Source: Bacteroidales bacterium
Lineage (GTDB): Bacteria; Bacteroidota; Bacteroidia; Bacteroidales; 4484-276
Length of the DNA stretch: 6,032 nt
NCBI GenBank assembly: GCA_029939965.1
Contig: JAOZRY010000213.1
Coordinates: forward strand, 1 to 6,032
Direction of reading: 5' to 3'
Within the stretch, counting starts at the first letter, position 1; every line of letters begins with the position of its first letter. Below, in pieces: positions 1-5,666 of this stretch. The notes below the pieces were generated by a model. That model was given only the letters and a program-made list of their open reading frames with translations, had not been told where the DNA came from and ran no database searches. The position numbers were made by a program, and so were the translations under genes.

Positions 1-805
1 GTTTTTCAGAGTAAATCTGCTGAAAAATAATATTCCCATAAATATCGATAACAGATATGGCATCAATGCTATTTTCGATAAGTGTTCGGTAATATTCTTC
101 ACTTTTTTGCACTAATTCTTTCTGGGCAGCTAATTCTTTTAAGGCTTCGTTTCTATCTTTATCAATTTCCCGCAAATCTTCCTGGTTGGCGGCAACAGCG
201 GCAAAAAGTTCGGCTATGGGGTCATCATTAGGCAAAACCGGTATCTCTTGATTCAAATTATTAGTCCAGGTCATTTTTCCGAGGTAGCCGATTAACTCGT
301 TTATGCGGGTTTTTTCTGCTTGTTCTTTATTCAAATATTTGGTTTCGCCCTTTATCAATGTTTGTATGGCATCTTCGTACGAATCGAGAATAAAAACCTT
401 ATCGAATATTGAAGAAGCTTTTTTTGCAGTTAAGATGGTTAATTTTGTTTTGTTCGTCATCCCAAAAAATAATATTGCCTGCACTTTATGCATAATGGAT
501 TTTGCCCAACTTATAAATGTTTTTTTCGACTGAAATGAAACTGTTTCAAGGTAAGTGTAATCGAAAATAATGGAAAATGATTTCGATTTAATATCATTAT
601 CGATAATGGTATTAATAGTTTTGATAAACCAAATGTTATTTTCTACAGATGAAGAGCCTACAGCAAAAACATAAAGAGTGTTATATCCTATTTTCCCAAT
701 TTCCACAGAATAGGAGCAATCCTCTTTTTTATATTTCCATTCGGGTTTTGTGGTTATCGTAAATCCGGAGATGGGGCATTTTTTAAATTTTAATAAATCA
801 ATCAT
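1..805 (-). CDS. N-terminal part of a PAS-domain sensor protein (probably a histidine kinase), cut by the window edge
   Basis: The frame is open from an ATG at 805 down to the left edge (268 complete codons), and an in-frame TAA lies upstream with no other start between. Residues about 1-155 alternate predicted strands and helices (strand near YNTLYVFAVG, then helix, strand SFSIIFDYTYLE, helix, strand VQAILFFGM, helix, final strand KVFILDSYEDAI). This order resembles the STAS/SpoIIAA fold, which is inference from pattern only. Residues about 205-238 are charged and helical, typical of a signalling coiled coil. From about 236 the sequence EEYYRTLIENSIDAISVID is a typical PAS-domain opening. 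In Bacteroidota such an architecture usually continues into more PAS domains and a HisKA/HATPase kinase core, but that part is outside the window, so a diguanylate cyclase or another output is possible. No signal peptide or membrane segment is visible, so it is probably cytoplasmic. The upstream TAAGAAAAACGAC is only weakly SD-like. Confidence 0.85.
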   Translation of the reverse strand, partial: MIDLLKFKKCPISGFTITTKPEWKYKKEDCSYSVEIGKIGYNTLYVFAVGSSSVENNIWFIKTINTIIDNDIKSKSFSIIFDYTYLETVSFQSKKTFISWAKSIMHKVQAILFFGMTNKTKLTILTAKKASSIFDKVFILDSYEDAIQTLIKGETKYLNKEQAEKTRINELIGYLGKMTWTNNLNQEIPVLPNDDPIAELFAAVAANQEDLREIDKDRNEALKELAAQKELVQKSEEYYRTLIENSIDAISVIDIYGNIIFQQIYSEK

Positions 806-998
806 GTCGTTTTTCTTATAATTCGGTTTTTAGTTGTATCAGGTTTAATTTGCGGGTTTTTACTATTTTAAAATGTGCGTGTGTGTCTCATTTATGTTTC
901 AATTGTTTTTCTAATTCTTGATAAGCAGGTTTTTATTTCATATCTGTGTTTTGTTGAGTTTAGTGCTAACTATTTTATATATATAAACAATGATCGTG

Positions 999-1029
999 CA
1001 AATTTAGATAAAACCCTAATAAATAACAA
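999..1029 (-). promoter_or_regulatory. Candidate Bacteroidota-type promoter for the PAS sensor gene
   Basis: Read on the minus strand, a TTG (complement of 1027-1029) is followed after 20 bases by TAAATTTG (complement of 999-1006), which matches the Bacteroidota primary-sigma pattern TTG-N19/21-TAnnTTTG. The start of transcription would fall near 992 and give a leader of about 185 nt before the ATG at 805. The match is good, but such motifs arise by chance in AT-rich DNA. Confidence 0.4.
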
Positions 1030-1135
1030 GTACCCCCTGAGTTTGGTGGCGATAGAGATTTGCCTTTATGAGAATTGGTTTTAATAATGGTACTTCATTA
1101 TTAGTTGCATGTCGGCTATGGATAATGTACTTACC

Positions 1136-1185
1136 GGATACCCACATAACGTTGGCCACTATTAATTGTCGATTCATTATAAATT
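1136..1185 (+). repeat. Left copy of a diverged 50-bp direct repeat
   Basis: This segment aligns without gaps to 2650-2699, with 40 of 50 bases identical by my count. The last 14 bases (ATTCATTATAAATT) and the stretch TACCC.CATAA.GTTG are the best conserved. The two copies lie 1,514 bp apart in the same orientation and bracket the T9SS-secreted protein gene with its promoter and leader. They could be traces of an insertion or duplication, or two members of a dispersed intergenic repeat family. Confidence 0.6.
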
Positions 1186-1273
1186 CCATATATTTTTTTT
1201 ACTACTGAAATTTACGTAGGCATGTTCTGGTTATTTTTTCAATTTACAAAACGTTATCATATTATATGGCGTA

Positions 1274-1340
1274 GCTTTTATTTCACAGGCTTTTCCCCGT
1301 GAAATGTATTATTGTATTGGGCTATTATTTCACAGGGTTT
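1274..1340 (+). repeat. Short direct repeat pair with a hairpin
   Basis: GCTTTTATTTCACAGGCTTT at 1274-1293 recurs with two changes at 1321-1340 (about 18 of 20 identical), 47 bp downstream. Within the first copy, ATTTCAC (1280-1286) can pair with GTGAAAT (1299-1305) around a 12-nt loop, giving a 7-bp stem. No T-tract follows, so it is not a standard terminator. It could be a protein-binding site or only the trace of a small duplication. Confidence 0.45.
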
Positions 1341-1408
1341 ACATGGGCAGCCCACATTTGCATTTTACTGGAAAACATCAATTTGTCCTACTTTACAAGT
1401 GTAGCTAA

Positions 1409-1438
1409 TTGCAGGATTGCCAATAAATTATATCTTTG
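1409..1438 (+). promoter_or_regulatory. Strong Bacteroidota-type promoter upstream of the T9SS protein gene
   Basis: TTG at 1409-1411 and TATCTTTG at 1431-1438 are separated by 19 bases, an exact match to the TTG-N19/21-TAnnTTTG promoter of Bacteroidota. Transcription would start near 1445, leaving about 235 nt before the ATG at 1681. That is a long leader, which may contain a small gene or a regulatory structure. Confidence 0.55.
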
Positions 1439-1466
1439 CTATAATGATATTTACTTTTTGATAAAC

Positions 1467-1673
1467 ATGAGCATTTTACAGATTATTAATAATCCGCGAA
1501 TAGATATACTCCGGTTAAAAAAATATTGGAGGAAAAAGTGTTATGAGAAATTGCGATGGGTAAGAAAGCTACACGAAATGCGGGTTTCGTTGATATTTGG
1601 AAGTGAATTGCTACGCAGAAGGTTACTATTGTTACTTGCATCATTCGAACACAATAAACAAATCTTAAAATAG
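1467..1673 (+). CDS. Doubtful 68-residue basic ORF in the leader of the T9SS protein gene
   Basis: An ATG at 1467, about 22 nt after the predicted transcription start, opens a 68-codon frame whose stop is only 7 bp before the ATG at 1681. The frame stays open further upstream to an ATG at 1299, but that would begin before the promoter. The translation is rich in Lys, Arg and Leu (estimated net charge near +12), includes a run of RRRLLLLL, and shows no signal peptide or known motif. A second tiny frame (1543-1563, six codons) lies in the same stretch behind a GGAGG at 1528-1532, which is unusual in this phylum. Position favours a translated leader or small gene, but composition argues it may be plain noncoding leader. 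I do not recognise it. Confidence 0.2.
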   Translation: MSILQIINNPRIDILRLKKYWRKKCYEKLRWVRKLHEMRVSLIFGSELLRRRLLLLLASFEHNKQILK

Positions 1674-1680
1674 AAACATC

Positions 1681-2568
1681 ATGAAAAAGAACAGCATTTT
1701 TACAATCATCTCACTTTTTTCGTTTCAATTGTTAATGGCTCAGGCATACATTCCACTTGCTGTTGAGGGAGCACACTGGATTGTATGCTACGACAAAATT
1801 GCAACCCCGATTCCGGTTGACGAACTATGGGAATATTATTCGACAGGAGACACAAGTATTAATGATATAAATTATAAAAAAGTTTATAAACGCGATTTGG
1901 TTGTAACACAGGAAGGCCCTCCATTTGAGGCTTCGGGGCCTTACGAACTTTTTGGTACAATTAGGGATGATAGTATTAATAAAAAAGTATATGCAATCCG
2001 GTTTAGCTCGTATGACGAATGCCCGGTAAACGAGGATTTTTTATTATACGACTTTTCGTTAAGTATTAATCAAACGGCTGTTCTATGTATTGTTCCTACC
2101 TTTTTAAACTTTGTGATCGAGGATATTTACAATTCGGAAGTACTCGGTTTTTCGACCAGAGTATTTGATAGTTACGATGATTTTTATGAAGGAATGGGAT
2201 CGAACTTTGGCTTATTTGAAGATATGTTTGCTCCTGTTGATAAAAGCAATGGAAAATATATTTTTCGCACTTCCTTAGGGTATTACTGTAGAGAATCTCC
2301 ATGTTTTTTGTTTGTTTCCACAAATGAGAAATTAGAATCGACAGCGATAAGGATATTTCCAAATCCTGCAAATGATTTTATATATATTTCAGGAAATAAC
2401 CTAAATGAGATTAGTTCCATTTCAGTAATTAATAATATGGGTCAGGAAATGATAAGTAAAAATACAGAAATAAATAAAATTGATGTGTCGAAATTAGCTC
2501 CCGGCTTTTATATAGTTGAGCTAACTATAAAAAACAATATAATACAAAAGAAAATTACTATTCTTTAG
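1681..2568 (+). CDS. Secreted protein with T9SS type A C-terminal sorting domain, function unknown
   Basis: The 295-residue protein starts with a clear signal peptide (MKKNSIFTIISLFSFQLLMAQA; cleavage probably around residues 20-22, no lipobox cysteine). Residues about 221-295 form a T9SS type A sorting domain: IFPNPANDFIYI (225-236), the middle motif ISVINNMGQEM, and KLAPGFYIVEL (271-281), ending in the basic IQKKITIL. Such domains direct export across the outer membrane and are removed or used for surface attachment. The central part (23-215) has the pattern GDTSI-ND-NYKKVY, RDDSINKKVYAI, DFLLYDFSL and EGMGSNFGLFE (170-180). This resembles a group of uncharacterised Bacteroidota secreted proteins with an 'EGIGS..GLL' motif; I know no enzymatic function for it. 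Five cysteines remain after the signal peptide (36, 114, 136, 203, 208). No SD site precedes the ATG; the signal peptide fixes the start. It is the only plus-strand gene here. Confidence 0.92.
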   Translation: MKKNSIFTIISLFSFQLLMAQAYIPLAVEGAHWIVCYDKIATPIPVDELWEYYSTGDTSINDINYKKVYKRDLVVTQEGPPFEASGPYELFGTIRDDSINKKVYAIRFSSYDECPVNEDFLLYDFSLSINQTAVLCIVPTFLNFVIEDIYNSEVLGFSTRVFDSYDDFYEGMGSNFGLFEDMFAPVDKSNGKYIFRTSLGYYCRESPCFLFVSTNEKLESTAIRIFPNPANDFIYISGNNLNEISSISVINNMGQEMISKNTEINKIDVSKLAPGFYIVELTIKNNIIQKKITIL

Positions 2569-2576
2569 TGCTTGTC

Positions 2577-2610
2577 CATAATGTCCGATTTCTTCGTTAT
2601 GCTTGTTTTT
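2577..2610 (+). terminator. Weak candidate terminator after the T9SS protein gene
   Basis: CATAA (2577-2581) pairs with TTATG (2597-2601), and inside it CGA (2586-2588) pairs with TCG (2594-2596), with a 4-nt bulge on the left arm. A short T-run (2606-2610) follows at a distance of four bases. The location, 9 bp after the stop codon, is right, but the stem is weak. Confidence 0.25.
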
Positions 2611-2649
2611 ACACAAAGTTATTTCGGCAAGTTCAACACATCGCATTTA

Positions 2650-2699
2650 GGCTACCCGCATAAAGTTGAATACTGCTAATTATCAATTCATTATAAATT
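2650..2699 (+). repeat. Right copy of the diverged 50-bp direct repeat
   Basis: This is the gap-free partner of 1136-1185, with ten substitutions in 50 positions. It lies 81 bp after the stop of the secreted-protein gene. The conserved tail ATTCATTATAAATT is at 2686-2699. The GTTGAAT here and GTTGGCC in the left copy look slightly like integron core sites, but no paired inverse core is evident. Confidence 0.6.
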
Positions 2700-2714
2700 A
2701 GTACTACAATAGCG

Positions 2715-2731
2715 TAACCCATACTGGGTTA
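2715..2731. repeat. Perfect short hairpin
   Basis: TAACCCA (2715-2721) and TGGGTTA (2725-2731) form a perfect 7-bp inverted repeat around TAC. No T-tract follows on either strand, so it is not a typical terminator. It opens the cluster of intergenic repeat structures. Confidence 0.5.
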
Positions 2732-2750
2732 ATCAGATTATTTATATCGG

Positions 2751-2791
2751 TAGCCGGATAAGTTTACTCCCTCGGCCTGACGGCTATTTTT
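2751..2791 (+). terminator. Terminator-like inverted repeat followed by a T-run
   Basis: TAGCCG (2751-2756) can pair with CGGCTA (2781-2786), and five T residues follow at once (2787-2791). The 24-nt loop is long for an intrinsic terminator, and the site is 183 bp past the plus-strand stop codon, so it could be a backup terminator or part of a repeat family. A CGGCTAT followed some 20-30 bp later by AACGTTGG occurs both here (2781 and 2810) and beside the left 50-bp repeat (1113 and 1148). Confidence 0.25.
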
Positions 2792-2840
2792 CTTCAATTT
2801 GTCCAGCTTAACGTTGGTAGCCGAAAGTTTTGTTCCAGAC

Positions 2841-2902
2841 TTTCCAACGTCCGAAGGACTTGGAAACGTCAGGAATTGGAAACGTTAGGAATTGAGAAAT
2901 CT
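2841..2902. repeat. Palindrome fused to a 16-bp tandem repeat
   Basis: TTTCCAACGTCC (2841-2852) pairs with GGACTTGGAAA (2856-2866) around GAA, with one bulged C, giving an 11-bp stem. The right arm begins a 16-bp tandem array: AGGACTTGGAAACGTC (2855-2870), AGGAATTGGAAACGTT (2871-2886, two changes) and a more degenerate third copy (2887-2902). From memory, similar TTCCAACGTCC/GGACTTGGAA palindromes are common between Bacteroidota genes; their role is unknown. Confidence 0.6.
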
Positions 2903-2947
2903 GGTGTTTGAAGCAATGAATAAACATTAGCCCAACGGATGGTGCCA

Positions 2948-3090
2948 GCGGCAGGGATTGGAGTGGTAGCTTGCTGAAGTGGCTGCTGATATTTTTGTTG
3001 GCCGGCGTAGGCTGACGAAGGAAGCCCACGTACGGCTTACAAAAATACAGCAGGCACAAGGCAACTACAAACGGAAAGCCCGTAAGCCGC
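2948..3090. repeat. Long imperfect hairpin element (about 143 nt), possible structured RNA or MITE-like repeat
   Basis: Several nested complementary blocks fold this GC-richer stretch into one long stem: GCGGC (2948-2952) with GCCGC (3086-3090); GGG (2954-2956) with CCC (3079-3081); GTAG and TTGC (2966-2969, 2971-2974) with GCAA and CTAC (3061-3064, 3065-3068); a near-perfect arm 2981-3003 with 3034-3055, including ATTTTTGT with ACAAAAAT; GCCG (3001-3004) with CGGC (3033-3036); and CGTAGGCT (3006-3013) with AGCCCACG (3023-3030) around a 9-nt loop. From memory, segments such as GCAGGGATTGGAG and GGAAAGCCCG recur at intergenic spots in many Bacteroidota genomes, so this is probably a dispersed repeat. 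A transcribed noncoding RNA or a nonautonomous mobile element are both possible. No protein is convincingly encoded across it. Confidence 0.65.
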
Positions 3091-3106
3091 CCAAAATATT
3101 ATTGGT

Positions 3107-3129
3107 TTTACTACCATTCTCGTGGTAAA
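3107..3129. repeat. Small hairpin beside the long hairpin element
   Basis: TTTACTAC (3107-3114) can pair with GTGGTAAA (3122-3129), with one T-G wobble and a 7-nt loop. No T-run follows on the plus strand. It may mark the outer end of the neighbouring repeat block or help to stop transcription from either side. Confidence 0.35.
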
Positions 3130-3165
3130 CAATGATTCTGTTGTTCTGCTATAAGTTTGTTTATA

Positions 3166-3262
3166 ATGATTAAATGATTAAATGCTAAAATGATTAAATG
3201 ATTAAATGCTAAAATGATTAAATGCTAAAATGATGAAATGCTCAAAATGATGAAATGATGAA
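3166..3262. repeat. Minisatellite: 12 tandem copies of an 8-bp unit
   Basis: Starting at 3166, the units are ATGATTAA (5 copies), ATGCTAAA (3), ATGATGAA (3) and one 9-bp variant ATGCTCAAA (3238-3246). The ATGATTAA/ATGCTAAA variants are interspersed on the left, and the ATGATGAA type dominates the right end. The array lies 34 bp past the stop of the ABC ATPase gene. An 8-bp unit would shift frame at each copy, so it is noncoding. It is too short-period and spacer-free to be a CRISPR; slipped-strand expansion explains it best. Confidence 0.9.
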
Positions 3263-3296
3263 ATATTGTTTATATTGTGTTTTTACTTTTTATATT

Positions 3297-3992
3297 TTAT
3301 ACTGCGAAATACTCTTCCAATTCCTTCATTGTGTTTTCTGATTTAAGGATATCCTTGAATGCCTCTCCCTGATTGAGCACCAGAATACGTTCGCAAACTT
3401 CGGTTACATGCTTTAGATCGTGGCTTGAGATGAGCATGGTGATATCTGAATTTGTTTTCAACTCGTTGAGAAGATTGATAAGGCGTATTTGGGTGGTAGG
3501 GTCAAGGCCGTTGAAGGGTTCATCCAGAATTAATATTTCGGGATTGGGGAGCAGGGCGGCTGCAATACCAACCTTTTGCTGATTGCCTCGCGATAAGTCG
3601 CGAATGTATTTGCCTTTTTGCAAAATTTCGCCATTAAAAAATGTTTCGAAATCGGTATAAAACTTTTCCAAATCGCCCTTTGGCAATTGATAAACTCCTG
3701 CAATAAATTCGAAGTATTCTTCGGGTGTAAGAAAATCGATCAAATAATTATCGTCGAGATATGAACCCGTAATTTTTTTCCATTCGGGGTTTTCGGCAAC
3801 ATTTGCATTATTTATTTGCACCTCGCCATTGGTTGCTCTAATCAAATCTAAAATCAACCTGAAGAATGTTGTTTTTCCTGCACCGTTGTTTCCAACCAAT
3901 CCAAAAGTTTCGCCTTTTTTTATGGATATTTTAGGTAAATTTAAAACGAGCTGATCGTTGTATTTTTTGGTTAAATCGAATGTTTCTATCAT
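3297..3992 (-). CDS. ABC transporter ATP-binding protein
   Basis: The 231-residue protein is a complete ABC ATPase that would couple ATP hydrolysis to the adjacent membrane protein at the inner membrane. Motifs in order: Walker A GNNGAGKTT (34-42), signature LSRGNQQK (133-140), Walker B ILILDEP (153-159), D-loop GLD (162-164) and the H-loop histidine in SSHD (H191). The usual Q-loop glutamine seems to be replaced: the expected region reads TGSYLDDNYL (75-84), with Asp where Gln or Glu is common. The length fits single-domain ATPases of the DrrA/CcmA-like group. It begins 27 bp after the permease stop with no SD site, and is the last gene of the pair. The substrate cannot be told; export of a drug, lipid or peptide is typical of relatives. 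Confidence 0.95.
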   Translation of the reverse strand: MIETFDLTKKYNDQLVLNLPKISIKKGETFGLVGNNGAGKTTFFRLILDLIRATNGEVQINNANVAENPEWKKITGSYLDDNYLIDFLTPEEYFEFIAGVYQLPKGDLEKFYTDFETFFNGEILQKGKYIRDLSRGNQQKVGIAAALLPNPEILILDEPFNGLDPTTQIRLINLLNELKTNSDITMLISSHDLKHVTEVCERILVLNQGEAFKDILKSENTMKELEEYFAV

Positions 3993-4019
3993 TTGTATAA
4001 AATTATTTTCGGTTGATTA

Positions 4020-5534
4020 TTATTTCTTTCTAAATCCTTCGCCAATGATATATCTGCGTTCGAGAAAACGATTTGTTGCAAGCCCAACCAGTTGTTTGTT
4101 AAAAATAATTCCGAGCAATCCTGCAACTCCAATGGCTATTAAACCGGTGTTATTAAGCCCAAAAGCCCAAAACGGAAGGTAAATCAATATAGGAAAAAGT
4201 ATAATTGGAAATGAGATTAAAAACTGTGTGGCACTTACTCCCTGATAATTGAATGCTGCTCCTTTGGAAAGATCGAGCCGTTTTTTGTTATTGGTTGACA
4301 TGTACAAAACAAACACGGAACTTATACCTATATTAAACAGTGCTGCAACAAAATTTATAAACAAAATATTTGTCCCGAAATAAACATAAGGAATGGTAAT
4401 AATAAAAGTGATTATTGTTGAAGAAACGAGGATGTAATATTTGGCTCTGAAGTATAAATCGAAATCGTCGATGTGCGATAAAATGCCATCAAAGTAGCTG
4501 CTTTCCCAACTTAGCAGATATTGGCCATAAATAAGAGTTATACCACCGGTCATAAAAATTCCGACAAAAATAAGCCAGGCGTTTGCTGAATATAGTTCGG
4601 GATTTGGATAGAACAAAAATCCATACAACAGAAATATGGGTAAAAATATAAGTGTGCTTTTTGAGCGTTTATTTCTAATCATTAGCTTTAATTCGAGCGA
4701 CATCAGGTTGCCAATTTCGCCAAAGCTCTTCAGGTATTTGAAATCAGAAACACTACGTTTTACGGTTTTTTTGAGCCTGGTATTGTCTTCAGGATAAAGA
4801 TGGTTTTTTAAATCGCGGAAATTGAGCCAATAGGCCAAAACAGAAACACCAAAAGGTATTAGCAACCATATTGGATTGTTGAGTGCTGATGTAAACATTT
4901 TGGATGAAAGATCGGCAATGGAGATCATCTCGAAATATTCGGCAGCTACCAAACCGGCAAGTACAACTACTATGGTGATGGTTACGGTATTGTTTCCCGA
5001 AAGGTTTCGTTTGAAAAGAAGACTAAGGAAGTTGATGCTTAAAACTGTAAACAACACCGAAAGTATGTAGCCCGTAACCTGTAATCCTGAGAAATACGGA
5101 GCCATTTGGAAAATTATAAATGGTGTAAATATGAGGATAGGAATAAAATTAAAAACTGCCAGTGTTGATTTCCCCAGCACATAATTTACCAATTTGGATC
5201 GGGGTACCGGAAGATGCAGATAGGGTTGAATACTTAGAACAGGTACTTTTTGCATAAAAAACCTCACCACAAATCCCAAAGCAAATCCATATAAAACGAA
5301 AGAATTAAATTTTTCGATGGCATCGTCGTCCGGAAATATTTTATCGAACTCTGCACCAAAGTAAATACTCCCAATTAGTATTTCGGCAAATATTAGCAAA
5401 AAGATGAAACCAAGAAATATTTTTATCCCCATGGATTGCTCCCACACCGAAGATCGCCGGTTTTCGCGCATTTCGTTATTAATAAACCATTTAAGTAACA
5501 TTATATCATTGTATTTAAAATTAATTTTTGCCAT
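4020..5534 (-). CDS. ABC transporter membrane protein, DUF5687-like
   Basis: This 504-residue protein is very hydrophobic, with about 11-12 predicted membrane helices (roughly 37-60, 76-96, 118-145, 152-174, 183-200, 221-237, 293-309, 318-339, 365-388, 389-413, 436-459 and 463-481). A soluble cytoplasmic-type loop (about 238-292) splits it into two halves. GQYLLSWESSYFDGIL (337-352) and KGAAFNYQGVSATQFLISFP (424-443) match what I recall of the Bacteroidota family DUF5687, large permeases encoded beside ABC ATPases. Its double size suggests one chain may supply all or half of the channel (inference). The ATPase follows after 27 bp, so the two are an operon. Met12 (MLLKWFINNE) is an alternative start and would match relatives that begin close to the amphipathic segment; neither start has a clear SD site. 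I see no convincing promoter in the 132 bp between it and the mazG-like gene. Confidence 0.85.
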   Translation of the reverse strand: MAKINFKYNDIMLLKWFINNEMRENRRSSVWEQSMGIKIFLGFIFLLIFAEILIGSIYFGAEFDKIFPDDDAIEKFNSFVLYGFALGFVVRFFMQKVPVLSIQPYLHLPVPRSKLVNYVLGKSTLAVFNFIPILIFTPFIIFQMAPYFSGLQVTGYILSVLFTVLSINFLSLLFKRNLSGNNTVTITIVVVLAGLVAAEYFEMISIADLSSKMFTSALNNPIWLLIPFGVSVLAYWLNFRDLKNHLYPEDNTRLKKTVKRSVSDFKYLKSFGEIGNLMSLELKLMIRNKRSKSTLIFLPIFLLYGFLFYPNPELYSANAWLIFVGIFMTGGITLIYGQYLLSWESSYFDGILSHIDDFDLYFRAKYYILVSSTIITFIITIPYVYFGTNILFINFVAALFNIGISSVFVLYMSTNNKKRLDLSKGAAFNYQGVSATQFLISFPIILFPILIYLPFWAFGLNNTGLIAIGVAGLLGIIFNKQLVGLATNRFLERRYIIGEGFRKK

Positions 5535-5666
5535 TTATCAAAAACTGTGCAAAGACCGAAAAATCCTTTAAACAAGCAGAACCCAGAAGTATTCGCCACC
5601 GCTAAACAAATATTTCTGATCGTATCCGAACATACTTTTTTCAACTACGAACACAGCAGTTTAAAA

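Larger units (their letters stand above)
806..1408. other. Gene-poor AT-rich intergenic stretch
   Basis: I find no convincing coding region here. The open frames (for example 875-1084, plus strand) have low-complexity, hydrophobic translations with no recognisable motif. What the stretch does hold is the divergent promoter for the sensor gene, the left copy of a 50-bp repeat (1136-1185), and a short direct repeat with a hairpin (1274-1340), each listed separately. Confidence 0.6.

Noticed and set aside
303..533. 76-codon plus-strand frame
   Set aside because: It is antisense to the PAS sensor gene, whose translation has clear domain features.
1299..1673. Full 124-codon plus-strand frame
   Set aside because: Its first part lies upstream of the strong promoter and begins inside the hairpin, and the translation looks like read-through of AT-rich DNA. 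Only the 1467 start is kept, as doubtful.
2096..2371. 91-codon minus-strand frame
   Set aside because: It lies wholly antisense to the secreted-protein gene and shows no family motif.
1136..2823. Integron attC sites at the GTTG-containing repeats
   Set aside because: GTTGGCC and GTTGAAT lack a properly placed inverse core and the paired arms of attC, and no integrase gene is visible.
2808..3059. 83-codon open frame on the minus strand
   Set aside because: It runs across the 16-bp tandem/palindrome and into the long hairpin, has no recognisable motif, and its composition follows the repeats. The openness is explained by the repeat sequence.
3166..3262. Possible CRISPR array
   Set aside because: The units are 8 bp and directly adjacent, with no unique spacers.
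4876..5070. 64-codon plus-strand frame within the permease region
   Set aside because: It is antisense to the permease gene and has no support of its own.
5535..5666. Promoter in the gap between the mazG-like gene and the permease
   Set aside because: The nearest candidates (AATATTTG and GGTCTTTG on the minus strand) miss one or two key -7 bases and have no TTG at 19-21 bp spacing.
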